Assembly: GCF_022288725.1 (NCBI RefSeq)
Contig: NZ_JAKNTA010000002.1
Location: 344,337-408,336 of the forward strand
Length of the DNA stretch: 64,000 bases
Direction of reading: 5' to 3'
DNA from: Kitasatospora sp. A2-31
GTDB lineage: Bacteria; Actinomycetota; Actinomycetes; Streptomycetales; Streptomycetaceae
In this document: piece by piece, positions 49,683-59,042 of the stretch
Layout: the number at the start of each line of letters is the position of its first letter
Numbering within the stretch: position 1 is the first letter of the stretch
Position numbers and translations under genes: made by a program
Notes under the pieces: model-generated
Seen by the model: only the letters and a program-made list of their open reading frames with translations
Database searches by the model: none
Told to the model about the DNA's origin: nothing

Positions 49683-51791
49683 ATGAAGGACGCAGCCACC
49701 TTGGCCTCCCCCGCTGCCCTGGCGTCTCCCGACGCCTACGTCGACGCCGTCGCGACGGCGGTCCGGGCCGCCGCGGCGTACTACGCCGACGGTTCCACCC
49801 CGCTCGGCGACGACGAGTACGACGCCCTGGTGCGCGCCATCGAGGCCTACGAGGCCGAGCACCCGGACGAGGTGCTGCCGGACTCGCCGACCGGCAAGGT
49901 GGCCGGCGGCGCGGCGGTCGGCGACGTGCCGCACTCCGTGCCGATGCTCTCGCTCGACAACGTCTTCTCCGCCGAGGAGCTGGAGTCCTGGGCCGCCGGG
50001 CTGGAGCGCCGGCTCGGCCGGCCCGTCGCCGCCTGGTGCGTCGAGCCCAAGCTGGACGGCCTCGCCGTCGCCGCCCGCTACCAGGCCGGCCGCCTCACCC
50101 AGGTGCTGACCCGGGGCGACGGCCTGGCCGGCGAGGACATCACGCACGCCGCCGACGCCGTGCTCGGCCTGCCCGAGCGGCTGGTCGAGCCGGTCGACAT
50201 CGAGCTCCGCGGCGAGGTCCTGCTCACCCAGGAGCAGTTCGACCACGCCAACGCCGTCCGCACCGCGCACGGCGCCACCCCGTTCGCCCACCCGCGCAGC
50301 GGCGCCGCCGGCACCCTGCGCGCCAAGGACCGGCCCTACCGCGTCGAGCTCACCTTCTTCGCCTACGGCGCGGTCGGCCTGCCCGGTGCCGCCCACGGCG
50401 ACCTCGACCACGGCGACCTGCTCGCCCGGCTCGCCGAGCTCGGCGCCAACACCGCGGCCAGCACCGCCGCCGATCCCCGGCGCTGCGCCACGTTGGCGGA
50501 GGTCGCCCAGCGGATCGAGGAGATCGCCGCCCTGCGCGCCGCGCTGCCCTTCGGCATCGACGGGGTCGTGGTCAAGGCGGACGCGGTGGCCGACCAGCAG
50601 GAGGCCGGATCCGGCTCGCGCGCCCCACGCTGGGCGGTGGCCCGCAAGCTCCAGGCGCAGCACAAGGTCACCCGGCTGCTCGGCGTCGAGTGGAACGTCG
50701 GCCGGACGGGCATCATCGCGCCCCGCGCCGTCCTGGAACCCGTGGTCATCGACGGCGTCACCGTCACCTACGCCACCCTGCACAACCCGGCCGACATCGA
50801 ACGGCGCGGACTGATGATCGGCGACCAGGTGTTCGTCTACCGCGCCGGGGACGTCATCCCGCGGGTGGAGGCGCCGCTGGTGGACGAGCGCACGGGGGCC
50901 GAGCAACCGATCGAGTTCCCCGCGGTCTGCCCGCGCTGCGGGGACGCCATCGACACCTCGGAGCAGCGCTGGCGCTGCGTGCGCGGCCGGGGCTGCCAGG
51001 CGGTCGCCTCGATCGTCTACGCCGCCGGGCGGGACCAGCTGGACATCGAGGGCCTCGGCGGCACGCGGGCCGTCCAACTCGTCGAGGCCGGGCTGGTCGC
51101 CGACCTCGCCGACCTCTTCACCCTCACCAAGGAGCAGCTCCTCACCCTGGAACGGATGGGCGACACCAGCGCCGACAACCTGCTCGCCGCCATCGAGACG
51201 GCCCGCTCCCAGCCGCTCAACCGGGTGTTCTGCGCGCTCGGCATCCGCGGCACCGGGCGGACGATGTCGCGCCGGATCGCCGCCCACTTCGGCAGCATGG
51301 CGGCCATCCGGGCCGCCGACGCCGAGGCGCTGGCCGGCGTGGACGGCATCGGGGCGGAGAAGGCGTCCGTCATCGTCACCGAACTGGCTGACGTGGCAGG
51401 CCTGTTGGACAAGCTCGCGGCGCAGGGCGTGGGCACCGCCGTGACCGTGCCCGCCGGAGCCGCTGCGGTCGCCGGCGCGGCCGGCGCGGCCGGGGAGTCC
51501 GGGAAGGCGGCGGAGGGCGCGGCGCCGGTGGCCGGTCCGCTGACGGGCGAGAGCGTCGTCGTCACCGGTGCCATGACCGGCCCGCTGGCCGACCTCTCCC
51601 GCAACGGCGTGAACGAGCTGATCGAGCGCGCCGGCGGCAAGGCCTCCTCCTCGGTCTCCAAGCGGACGACGCTGTTGGTCGCGGGCGAGAAGGCCGGCTC
51701 CAAGCGGGCCAAGGCCGAGGAGCTGGGCATCCGCATCGTCAGCCCGGACGAGTTCGCCGAGCTGGTCGCCGAGTACCTGGCCCGGGACTGA
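49683..51791 (+). CDS. ligA: NAD-dependent DNA ligase, probable second copy
   Basis: 702 residues. Domain Ia ([18 protein letters not shown]) is followed by the adenylation domain with the active lysine K123 in [15 protein letters not shown], the [10 protein letters not shown] and [14 protein letters not shown] motifs, the OB fold, a four-cysteine zinc finger (CPRCG ... CVRGRGCQ), helix-hairpin-helix repeats and a C-terminal BRCT domain ([20 protein letters not shown]). All parts are present, so it should seal nicks. In streptomycetes the main ligA is usually next to gatC/A/B; here neighbours are an LPMO-fold and a PrmC-like gene, so it may be a paralogue. An Ala-rich linker precedes BRCT. 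ATG at 49683. Confidence 0.94.
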   Translation: MKDAATLASPAALASPDAYVDAVATAVRAAAAYYADGSTPLGDDEYDALVRAIEAYEAEHPDEVLPDSPTGKVAGGAAVGDVPHSVPMLSLDNVFSAEELESWAAGLERRLGRPVAAWCVEPKLDGLAVAARYQAGRLTQVLTRGDGLAGEDITHAADAVLGLPERLVEPVDIELRGEVLLTQEQFDHANAVRTAHGATPFAHPRSGAAGTLRAKDRPYRVELTFFAYGAVGLPGAAHGDLDHGDLLARLAELGANTAASTAADPRRCATLAEVAQRIEEIAALRAALPFGIDGVVVKADAVADQQEAGSGSRAPRWAVARKLQAQHKVTRLLGVEWNVGRTGIIAPRAVLEPVVIDGVTVTYATLHNPADIERRGLMIGDQVFVYRAGDVIPRVEAPLVDERTGAEQPIEFPAVCPRCGDAIDTSEQRWRCVRGRGCQAVASIVYAAGRDQLDIEGLGGTRAVQLVEAGLVADLADLFTLTKEQLLTLERMGDTSADNLLAAIETARSQPLNRVFCALGIRGTGRTMSRRIAAHFGSMAAIRAADAEALAGVDGIGAEKASVIVTELADVAGLLDKLAAQGVGTAVTVPAGAAAVAGAAGAAGESGKAAEGAAPVAGPLTGESVVVTGAMTGPLADLSRNGVNELIERAGGKASSSVSKRTTLLVAGEKAGSKRAKAEELGIRIVSPDEFAELVAEYLARD

Positions 51792-51899
51792 CCGGCGGCC
51801 GCACGGGGGCGGCGGACGCGGCTCTCCGCGGGCCGGGGCGGTGTCCCCCGCGCCGTGTCCGGCCCCCGCGGTCCCCGAGGCGCGGAGCCCGTGGTGCGG

Positions 51900-52074
51900 T
51901 AGGGTGGCCGCGCCGAATGTGAACGTGATCCAGGGGGAGGTGAGACCCATCAACCGTGTGTCGGAGCGGGTGCTCCCCGGGAACGGCCGTGATGGCGTGG
52001 CGCCGCAGCTGTAGTGGTGCCGGGCCGGTTCGGTGACGGCCCTTCGGGGGAGCCCGGGCGGATGGCTCCGCCCG
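51900..52074 (+). promoter_or_regulatory. Leader of the PrmC-like gene with small ORF and hairpin
   Basis: A -10 hexamer TAGGGT is at 51900-51905. It is followed by a short ORF 51919-52014 (31 codons, GTG start) and an overlapping one at 51956-52036 with three cysteines. GGGGGAGGTG at 51933-51942 is a strong SD-like element with no ideal ATG/GTG after it. A perfect 8-bp hairpin lies at 52055-52074, 23 bases before the PrmC-like start. It may be a regulatory leader; this is not proven. Confidence 0.35.
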
Positions 52075-52096
52075 TTCACTTCCATGGGATTACTCC

Positions 52097-52900
52097 TTGT
52101 CTGTCTTCTCCTCCTCCCTGCTGCGGTCGTCGGTGGCCTCCCGGCTGCGGGCGGCCGGGTGCGTCTTCGCCGAGGACGAGGCGCGCATCCTGCTCGCCGC
52201 CGCGGCCACGCCCGCCGAACTCGCCGCGATGGTCCGTTCCCGCGCGGTCGGGCGTCCACTGGAGCACGTGGTCGGCTGGGCCGAGTTCGCCGGTCTGCGG
52301 ATCGCCGTCGACCCGGGGGTCTTCGTACCGCGGCGCCGCAGTGAGTTCCTGGTCCGGACCGCGGCCGGGCTGACGCCCGGGCTGACGCCCGGGGGCGCCC
52401 TGGTCGTCGATCTCTGCTGCGGCAGCGGTGCCTTGGCCGCCGCGCTGGCGGCGCAGGTCGGGCACCCGGTCGAGGTGTACGCCTCGGACGTCGACGCCGC
52501 CGCCGTCGACTGCGCCCGCCGCAACCTGGCCGGCATCGGCGGACGGGTCCTGCGGAGCGACCTCTTCGCGGAGCTGCCCGCCGAACTGCGCGGCCGGGTG
52601 CACGTGCTGCTGGCCAACGTGCCCTACGTGCCCACGGCGGACATCGCGCTGCTCCCGGCCGAGGCCCGGCTGCACGAGGCGCTGCCAGCGCTCGACGGCG
52701 GTGCGGACGGCCTGGACGTGCTGCGCCGGGTGGCCGGAGAGGCGCCGCAGTGGCTGGCGCCGGGGGGATCGCTGCTGTTCGAGACCAGCGAGCGCCAGGC
52801 GCCCGAGGCGCTCGCCGTCGTGGCGGCGGCCGGGCTGGACGCCGCCCTGTCCTCGTGCGAGGACCTCGACGCGACCGTGGTGACGGCGACCCTGCGGTGA
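52097..52900 (+). CDS. PrmC-like protein N5-glutamine methyltransferase, NVPY variant
   Basis: 267 residues. The N-terminal helical domain (SRLRAAGCVFAEDEARILL) and PLEHVVGWAEFAGLRI match PrmC/HemK. The SAM motif is LVVDLCCGSGALAAALAAQ, the acidic strand VEVYASDVDAAAVDCARRNL, and the catalytic tetrad reads NVPY instead of NPPY (VLLANVPYVPTADI). This variant is typical of the actinobacterial putative N5-glutamine methyltransferase subgroup distinct from the release-factor enzyme. TTG 52097 is the first plausible start but has no strong SD; a GTG 12 codons on is an alternative. The target glutamine protein is unknown. Confidence 0.82.
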   Translation: MSVFSSSLLRSSVASRLRAAGCVFAEDEARILLAAAATPAELAAMVRSRAVGRPLEHVVGWAEFAGLRIAVDPGVFVPRRRSEFLVRTAAGLTPGLTPGGALVVDLCCGSGALAAALAAQVGHPVEVYASDVDAAAVDCARRNLAGIGGRVLRSDLFAELPAELRGRVHVLLANVPYVPTADIALLPAEARLHEALPALDGGADGLDVLRRVAGEAPQWLAPGGSLLFETSERQAPEALAVVAAAGLDAALSSCEDLDATVVTATLR

Positions 52901-53040
52901 CGCCGCAGTCCTCCCGGGCCGCCCGCGGGAAGCGGTGGCCCGGGAGCCCCGCGGGGCCGTCGGAAGCCTCCGGCCCGGCGCCCGCGCCCGGTGCGGATTC
53001 CGGTTGCCGCGCCGGTCGCGTGCGTGGTGGAGTACGGGCA

Positions 53041-53856
53041 ATGGATATTGATCATGACAAGCTGCTCGCCCTCCTCGACGCCCGGATGCGCCGCGGCGCC
53101 GCGCCCGAGACCCCCGCCGCCCGGATCGAGCACGTTCCGGGTGTGGTGCGCCAGAGCGGGCCGGAGAGCGTCTGGAACGGCGTGCTCTGGTCGGACCTCG
53201 ACGCCGGCGCCGCCGACGGGGTGATCGCCGAGCAGGTGCGCCACTACACCGAGCTGGGCCAGGACTTCGAGTGGACGCTCTACGCCCACGACCGCCCGGC
53301 CGACCTCGGCGCGCGCCTGGTGGCCGCGGGCTTCACCCCGGACGAGCCGGAGACCCTGATGGTCGCCGAAGTGGCCGGTCTCGTCCGTCGGACGGCGGGC
53401 ACCGGGACGCCGGGCATCGAGTTGCGCGAGGTGACCGACGAGGCCGGCGTGGCCCGGGTGGTCGCGGTGCACGAGCAGGCGTTCGGCACGGACGGCACCC
53501 GCCTGGGGCGCCGCATCCTGGCCCAGCTGGCGCAGTGCCCGGACACCTTCAAGGTCCACCTCGCCGTCGCGCACGAGGACGGTCGCGAGATCCCGGTGAG
53601 CGCGGCCCGGATGGAGTTGCACCCCGGTACGGGCTTCGTCGGCCTCTGGGGCGGCGGAACGGTGGCCGGCTGGCGCGGCCGAGGCGTCTACCGCAGCCTG
53701 GTCGCCCACCGGGCCCGGATCGCCGCCGACCTCGGCTACGAGTACCTGAGGGTGGACGCCTCCGGCCAGAGCCGCCCCATCCTGGAGCGGCTGGGCTTCG
53801 CCGTCCTCAGCACCATGACGCCCTACCAGTACGACCTGGCCCGGGCGCAGCGCTGA
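53041..53856 (+). CDS. GNAT-family N-acetyltransferase
   Basis: 271 residues. An N-terminal half (DIDHDKLLALLDARMRRGAA, YTELGQDFEWTLYAHDRPAD) resembles GNAT fragments without the binding motif. The C-terminal GNAT has LRRILAQ... GLWGGGTVAGWRGRGVYRSL, where WRGRGVY is the acetyl-CoA pyrophosphate loop, then YEYLRVDASGQSRPILERLG. ATG at 53041 follows GGAG. Such two-part GNATs are common in Streptomyces with unknown substrates; acetylation of a small amine or antibiotic is possible. Confidence 0.85.
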   Translation: MDIDHDKLLALLDARMRRGAAPETPAARIEHVPGVVRQSGPESVWNGVLWSDLDAGAADGVIAEQVRHYTELGQDFEWTLYAHDRPADLGARLVAAGFTPDEPETLMVAEVAGLVRRTAGTGTPGIELREVTDEAGVARVVAVHEQAFGTDGTRLGRRILAQLAQCPDTFKVHLAVAHEDGREIPVSAARMELHPGTGFVGLWGGGTVAGWRGRGVYRSLVAHRARIAADLGYEYLRVDASGQSRPILERLGFAVLSTMTPYQYDLARAQR

Positions 53857-54005
53857 CCAAGCGCCCCCGGCGGCCGTGACCCGACGGGACGGGCGCCGCC
53901 GGGCGCCGCCCGCGCGGCCCTGGCGCCGGCCCTCGCCGCGCCCGCCCGCCCGCCACCCCCGGAACCGCGGCGTCGACCCCGGTTGCGTCAGGACCCGGCC
54001 GGGCC

Positions 54006-54024
54006 CGGTGACCGGTCGTCACCG
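54006..54024. terminator. Stem-loop between convergent genes
   Basis: CGGTGAC at 54006-54012 pairs with GTCACCG at 54018-54024 across CGGTC, and GGGC/GCCC outside extends it with a bulge. Confidence 0.5.
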
Positions 54025-54060
54025 AGCCCGGCCGAACGGGAGGAGCATCGCCGAGCGCGC

Positions 54061-55725
54061 TCAGAGCAACGGGAGCCGTCGGGCGAAGGCGTCGGGGGCG
54101 CCGTTGGTGTCCGGCGCGACCAGCGTGCCGTCCTCCGAGGTGAACAGCGCCGTGGTACCGAGCGCGTCGATGAACGGCTGGTAGGACGAGCCCGCCGTCT
54201 GCGCTCCGTCCGAGGAGACGCTGACCCGCTCGGTGCGGCCCGTCCACAGGTCGTGGCGGAAGACGTCCTCCACCAGGTTGGTGTCGTCGGCCACCAGGTT
54301 GTCGGCGGACGACGTGAAGTAGACCCAGCGGTTGCCGGCCGCCATCACGGCGTCGTACGAGGAGCCGGTGAGTGCGGCGCCGCCGAGGCCCGTGCCGATC
54401 GGGCGGACGGTGCCCTGGCGCAGGTCGCGGAGGAAGACCTGGAAGTGCCTGCCGAGGCCGCCCTCCGGCTGCGCCGGGTCCGTCACGGGCAGCGAGAACA
54501 GCGCGTAGCGGGCGTCCGGGCCGATCGAGCCGCCGGCGGCGCCGTGCAGCGCGCCGTCGGTGCCGATGCTCCCGCCGCTGGTCCGCCCGGTCCGCAGGTC
54601 GTGGAGGTAGAACGGGTACTGGCGCGGCTTGAGGATGTCGGCGCGTGCTCCGGTCGGCGCCGCGACGCCCGGCCCGGTGCCCGGCCCGGTGCCCGGCCCG
54701 GTGGCCGACCGGCCGGCCCCGGACGGCACGCCCGGACGGTGGTCGGGGACCGCGTCCTCGGCGGCGGCCTCCGCGGCGCTCGGCTGCGCGAAGGCCGGCT
54801 CCGGTACCGCGCGCGGGATCACGTCCTGCGGCGCGGTCGTCCGCGGAGCCGCCGACCGCGGGGCGGGGGCCGGCGTGCCGCCGCCGTCCGGCGGCAGGAG
54901 GTTGGTGGCCTTCGAGATGAACCCGACGGTGCTGCCGTCCGCGCTGATCACCGGCTCGGCGGAGGGGCGGTCGGCCGGCGTGCCGTTCGCGCCGACGGTG
55001 ATCAGCCGGGTGGTGCCGTGCCAGCGGTCGGTGACGAAGATGTTGGCGAGGCCGGCTGTGCCCTCCGGCACCAGGTCGGTCCGGGTGGAGGCGAAGGCGA
55101 CGTAGCGGCCGTCCAGGCTCACGGACGGGCGGTAGGAATTGCGGTCCGTCTGGTCCCGGGTCGGATCACCGGTGGTCAGCCGCTCGGTGCGGCCGGTCCA
55201 ACGGTCGCGCACGTAGAGGTCCTCGGTGCCGTTGGTGTCGCCGGCGACCAGCGCGGCGGTCGAGGTGAAGACGACGTAGCGCCCGTTGCCGCTGATCGCG
55301 CCGTCGTAGGAGCCGGAGGCGCCCTGGGAACCGTCCTCGGCCAGGCTGACCCGCTCGACCCGGCCGGTCCAGGTGTCCCGCACGAACACGTCCGTCTGGC
55401 CGTTGGTGTCGCCCGGCACCAGGTTGGTGGCGTTCGAGCTGAACACGGCGTACCGGCCGTCGGCGCTCAGCCCGTTGGCCCAGGAGGCGCCGTCGGGTTG
55501 CGCGCCGGCCGGGCCGGCGCTCACCCGGCTGGTGGACGCCCAGGGCGACCGGGCCGGGCCGGCCGCGGCGGGCGCCGCCGTCCCGGCCAGCGCGACCGCC
55601 ACCAGTACGGCGACGACCGCGGTCGCCCTCCGGCGCCCCGGTGCCCGGCCCCGGCCGGGCCCTGCGGCCGGGGCTGACGCAACGTCATGGCGCCGGCCCT
55701 CGAAACCCGTCGGTGAACTCGCCAT
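54061..55725 (-). CDS. Secreted PD40/TolB-like beta-propeller protein
   Basis: 554 residues. A signal peptide (RRRATAVVAVLVAVALAGTA) ends near PAAAGPARSP. At least eight repeats of the pattern SxDGRYVxFxSxAxNLVxGDTNG followed by DVFVRDxWTGxTERVS are visible, as in WD40-like PD40/TolB propellers. A Pro/Gly/Ala-rich insert (about 320-390, with repeated GPGTGPGTG) splits the propeller. ATG at 55725 follows GGAGGGG. The Asp-Asn-Gly loops may bind calcium. No enzymatic domain is present; role outside the cell unknown. Confidence 0.88.
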   Translation of the reverse strand: MASSPTGFEGRRHDVASAPAAGPGRGRAPGRRRATAVVAVLVAVALAGTAAPAAAGPARSPWASTSRVSAGPAGAQPDGASWANGLSADGRYAVFSSNATNLVPGDTNGQTDVFVRDTWTGRVERVSLAEDGSQGASGSYDGAISGNGRYVVFTSTAALVAGDTNGTEDLYVRDRWTGRTERLTTGDPTRDQTDRNSYRPSVSLDGRYVAFASTRTDLVPEGTAGLANIFVTDRWHGTTRLITVGANGTPADRPSAEPVISADGSTVGFISKATNLLPPDGGGTPAPAPRSAAPRTTAPQDVIPRAVPEPAFAQPSAAEAAAEDAVPDHRPGVPSGAGRSATGPGTGPGTGPGVAAPTGARADILKPRQYPFYLHDLRTGRTSGGSIGTDGALHGAAGGSIGPDARYALFSLPVTDPAQPEGGLGRHFQVFLRDLRQGTVRPIGTGLGGAALTGSSYDAVMAAGNRWVYFTSSADNLVADDTNLVEDVFRHDLWTGRTERVSVSSDGAQTAGSSYQPFIDALGTTALFTSEDGTLVAPDTNGAPDAFARRLPLL

Positions 55726-55984
55726 CGGGTGGTCCCCTCCTTCGATCACGCCGTCGCCGCGCGGCTCCGCGCCGCGTCCGCGCGGCCCGCCCCCCGGCGG
55801 CCGGCTCCGGGGTGTGGTGTCACGCCCCTGGGGCGAGCCAACCGCCCGTCCTGCCTCGCGGTCAACGTCCGGTCTCGGAGAGTGACGACATCGCGCCAAG
55901 AATCCCGCGGCGGGCACGGCGGTCCTCCCCGGTGGCCGTCCGGTCGAGGGGAGGAGGCTCGTCGGCGCAACCGCGGGGCCGGGA
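55726..55984. other. Intergenic region, nothing recognised
   Basis: Upstream of the PD40 gene, up to the end of the LLM oxidoreductase gene. No ORF with a ribosome binding site, no clear dyad. Confidence 0.4.
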
Positions 55985-57034
55985 TCAGCCCAGATCGCGG
56001 ATGGCGGCCAGCACGTCCAGGCCGAGCTGGGGGTCCGCGTCCTCGGGCAGGCTGACCGACACCCGGGTGGCCAGGCCGGCGTAGCGGCGGTGGATCTCCC
56101 GGGCGACCTCCTCGACCGTCCCGGCCACGGCGAAGGTGTCGAACACCCGGTCGTCGACCAGCGCGGCCATCTCCTCCCACCGGCCGCGCACCGACAGCGG
56201 GTGCAGCTCCTCCTGGAGGTCCTCCCAGCCGTGCTGGGCGAGCACCGGCCGGTAGGCGGGGGTGGACGCGTAGAAGGCGAGCCGCTCCCGTACCTTGGCG
56301 AGGTTGGCCCCCAGCTCTTCCTCGGTGCGGCCGGTCGCGGTGAGCACGCTGCCGGCGATCTCGAAGGGCCGGTCGGTCCAGGCGGCTCCCTCGGCCTCGG
56401 CGCGCCCGCGCGCCTCGGTCAGCCGCGGCAGCACCTGCTCGGCCAGGTAGGCGACGGAGGTGAACGGGTGGCTCAGGAAGCCGTCCGCCACCTCGCCGGC
56501 CGTGCGGACCATCAGCGGGCCGACCCCCGCCAGCAGGATCCGGGGGACGCCGGCCGGGACCGGGTCGGGCGAGAAGACCGGGGTCATCACCGTGTGGGTG
56601 TAGAAGTCGCCGCGGAACCGCAGCCGCTCGCCGGTCTGCCAGCTCCGCCAGATCGCGCGCACCGCGTGGACGTACTCGTGCATCCGCGCCGCCGGCCGGT
56701 CCCAGGGCATCCCGAACCGCTTCTCGATGTGAGGCTTCACCTGCGAGCCGAGGCCGATGACGGCCCGTCCGCCGGAGGCCGCGTGCAGACCCCAGGCCTG
56801 GTAGGCCAGCGTCATCGGGGTCCGGGCGAGGGCGACGGCGACTCCGGTGGCCAGTTCGACGCTGCTGGTCCGGTCGGCGGCGCGGGCGAGCTGCAGGAAC
56901 GGGTCGTAGGCGGTCTCGGAGACCACCAGCCGGTCCATGCCGCGGCGTTCCGCCTGCTCGGCGGCGTCGAGGATGCCCGCCGGGTGTCCGGAGGCGATGG
57001 CGTCGAGGCGGAGGGCGGCGGTCGGGCGGTCCAA
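55985..57034 (-). CDS. LLM-class F420-dependent oxidoreductase
   Basis: 349 residues, bacterial luciferase-like TIM barrel. Marks are AAEQAERRGMDRLVVSETAY, SSVELATGVAVALARTPMTL, GGRAVIGLGSQVKPHIEKRF, then VPRILLAGVGPLMVRTAGEV and ADGFLSHPFTSVAYLAEQV. The wording fits the MSMEG_2256-type F420-dependent subfamily. TTG at 57034 is taken as start because GAGGAG lies 9 bases upstream. Substrate unknown; these enzymes reduce or oxidise diverse carbonyl and enone compounds using F420. Confidence 0.88.
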   Translation of the reverse strand: MDRPTAALRLDAIASGHPAGILDAAEQAERRGMDRLVVSETAYDPFLQLARAADRTSSVELATGVAVALARTPMTLAYQAWGLHAASGGRAVIGLGSQVKPHIEKRFGMPWDRPAARMHEYVHAVRAIWRSWQTGERLRFRGDFYTHTVMTPVFSPDPVPAGVPRILLAGVGPLMVRTAGEVADGFLSHPFTSVAYLAEQVLPRLTEARGRAEAEGAAWTDRPFEIAGSVLTATGRTEEELGANLAKVRERLAFYASTPAYRPVLAQHGWEDLQEELHPLSVRGRWEEMAALVDDRVFDTFAVAGTVEEVAREIHRRYAGLATRVSVSLPEDADPQLGLDVLAAIRDLG

Positions 57035-57123
57035 GGTGTCGGCTCCTCGTGGGGTGGAACGGGTGCGCCCCAGCCTCCCACGCCGGGTACGGCCCCCCGC
57101 GCCGCCGCCGTCAGCCGGCGCCG

Positions 57124-57912
57124 TCAGCCTGCGCCCGGGCCGTCGGTGCGCGGGCCGTCGCCGCCTTCCCTGTGGCCGCCTTGCGCGTCGCCGCCCTCGG
57201 CGCCGCCGCCGTTCGCGCGGCCCTCTCCGCCGACCGGCGTCGCGAGCAGCAGGCCGGCCCGCGCGGAGTGCGCGGCGACGGCCGCCGCGCGGTCCGCGAC
57301 GGCCTCGGTCAGTGGCTCACCGGTGATGAACATGCGGTAGTAGAAGGCGCCGGACATGGTGCGGACGACCTCCAGCCGGCAGGTGTCGGGCGGGACCTCG
57401 CCCCGCTCGATCGCCCGGTCGACCAGTTCGGCGGTGGTGGCGAGGCGCTGCCGGAAGAAGGCGCTGAGCGCCTCGCGCGCCTCGGGGTGGTGGACGGCGG
57501 TGGCGACGATGGCGCGGAACATCGTCATGTCGGGTTCGGTCCGCATCAGTTCCAGCAGGCGCCGGGCGACCAGCCGCAGGTCCTCGTCGAGCGATCCGGT
57601 GTCGGGCAGCGGCACGCGGGTGGTGGAGAGGTCGGCGAGCAGATCGACGACCAGGCCGGGGAGGTCCCGCCACCGGGCGTAGACGGTGGTCTTGGCGACG
57701 CCCGCCCTCCGGGCGACCTTCTCCACCGTGACCTGGGCGAAGCCGGTGTCGACCAGCTCCTCCCGGACGGCCGCCAGCACGGCGGCCCGGGTCCGGGCGG
57801 TCCGGCCGCCGGGCCGTCGGGTGCCCGGCCGGTCGTCCGGCCGGTCCGCCCCCGGGCCGGCCGGGGGAGCTTCCGCGGTTCCTTCCGAGAGTCCTACCGG
57901 GACCTGAGACAA
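57124..57912 (-). CDS. TetR-family regulator
   Basis: 262 residues. An N-terminal Pro/Gly/Asp/Arg-rich tail precedes the HTH (ARTRAAVLAAVREELVDTGF, AQVTVEKVARRAGVAKTTVY), and the C-terminal ligand domain is TetR_C_16-like (EPDMTMFRAIVATAVHHPEA, FYYRMFITGEPLTEAVADRA). The C-terminus is Gly-rich. TTG at 57912 is preferred: AGGAG lies 7 bases upstream; ATG codons at 57952-57954 lack such a site. It is divergent from the hydrolase-flavodoxin-reductase group and probably controls it. Confidence 0.9.
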   Translation of the reverse strand: MSQVPVGLSEGTAEAPPAGPGADRPDDRPGTRRPGGRTARTRAAVLAAVREELVDTGFAQVTVEKVARRAGVAKTTVYARWRDLPGLVVDLLADLSTTRVPLPDTGSLDEDLRLVARRLLELMRTEPDMTMFRAIVATAVHHPEAREALSAFFRQRLATTAELVDRAIERGEVPPDTCRLEVVRTMSGAFYYRMFITGEPLTEAVADRAAAVAAHSARAGLLLATPVGGEGRANGGGAEGGDAQGGHREGGDGPRTDGPGAG

Positions 57913-57996
57913 ACTGAACTCCTGTTGTGTTTGGGGCCTGCGCCCTGTCATCATCGCGCTAACCCAACTCGGGTCCACTTTAGGGGGAGTGTCTTC

Positions 57997-58914
57997 ATGG
58001 CTGATCCAGCCGCCAACGAACCGTCGCCCGCCGCCGTCCGGCCGCTGCCGCTGCTGCCGGCCGTCCGCCACCGCTTCGCCGACGTCGGCGGCCTGCGGGT
58101 CTTCTACCGCGAGGCCGGCCCGGCGGACGCGCCCGTGCTCCTGCTGCTGCACGGGTTCCCGTCCGCCTCGCACCAGTTCCGCCGGCTCTTCGACGTGCTC
58201 GGCACCCGCTACCGACTGGTCGCGCCGGACTACCCCGGCTTCGGGCACAGCGACAGCCCGGCGCCCGGCGAGTTCGACTACCGCTTCGACACCCTCGCCG
58301 ACGTCGCCGAGGGCTTCTGCAAGGCCCTCGGTCTGGACCGGTTCGCGCTCTACGTCTTCGACTTCGGCGCCCCGGTGGGCCTGCGGCTGGCCACCCGTCA
58401 CCCGGAGTGGATCACCGGCCTCGTGGTCCAGAACGGCAACGCCTACGAGGAGGGGCTCTCCGACCTCGCGCGGGAGTTCATCGCCAACCGGCACGGCGTG
58501 GAGGGAGCGGCCGACCGGGTCCGCGCGATCCTCACCCCGGAGGTGACCCGCAGCCAATACGAGGGCGGAACCGCCGACCCGGAGCTGGTCGCCCCCGACG
58601 GCTGGACGCTGGACCAGCACTTCCTCGACCTGCCGGGCCGGGGGGACATCCAGGTCGAGCTGGCCCTCGACTACCACTCCAACCTCGCGCTCTACCCGGC
58701 CTGGCAGGAGTGGCTGCGCACCCACCGGCCGCCGGCGCTGATCGTCTGGGGCCGCAACGACGCCTTCTTCACCGAGTCCGGGGCCCGCGCGTACCTGCGC
58801 GACCTGCCCGACGCGGAGCTGCACGTCTTCGACACCGGCCACTTCGCGCTGGAGGAGAAGCTGCCGGAGATCGCCCCGCTGATCGACGCCTTCCTCGCCC
58901 GCGGCCGGGACTGA
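57997..58914 (+). CDS. Alpha/beta hydrolase, epoxide-hydrolase/dehalogenase type
   Basis: 305 residues. HGFP oxyanion motif at 52-55. The nucleophile position is Asp122 in LYVFDFGAPVGLRL, as in epoxide hydrolases and haloalkane dehalogenases, not Ser as in esterases. The acid residue lies in IVWGRNDAFF, the catalytic His in DTGHFALEE near residue 285. So ester-intermediate hydrolysis of an epoxide or C-halogen bond is likely. ATG at 57997 follows AGGGGGAG. First of three collinear genes (hydrolase, flavodoxin-like, FMN reductase-like) facing a TetR gene: a likely detoxification unit. Confidence 0.9.
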   Translation: MADPAANEPSPAAVRPLPLLPAVRHRFADVGGLRVFYREAGPADAPVLLLLHGFPSASHQFRRLFDVLGTRYRLVAPDYPGFGHSDSPAPGEFDYRFDTLADVAEGFCKALGLDRFALYVFDFGAPVGLRLATRHPEWITGLVVQNGNAYEEGLSDLAREFIANRHGVEGAADRVRAILTPEVTRSQYEGGTADPELVAPDGWTLDQHFLDLPGRGDIQVELALDYHSNLALYPAWQEWLRTHRPPALIVWGRNDAFFTESGARAYLRDLPDAELHVFDTGHFALEEKLPEIAPLIDAFLARGRD

Positions 58915-59042
58915 CCGCACGTCGGCGGCCGCCGGTTGCGCGGCCGCCGGCGAAACCACCGGGCCGTCCGGCCGCCCACGGCCACCGCACCGGCACCACA
59001 CCGGCACCGCGCCGGCATCACCACCACCGAGGGGGAATCCAC

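Noticed and set aside
48849..52259. A very long minus-strand open frame (about 1136 codons) continuing upstream of the LPMO-fold domain, antisense to the ligase gene.
   Set aside because: Beyond 49418 it is only the antisense of ligA codons in high-GC DNA; GAGGAG before ATG 49418 fixes the real start.
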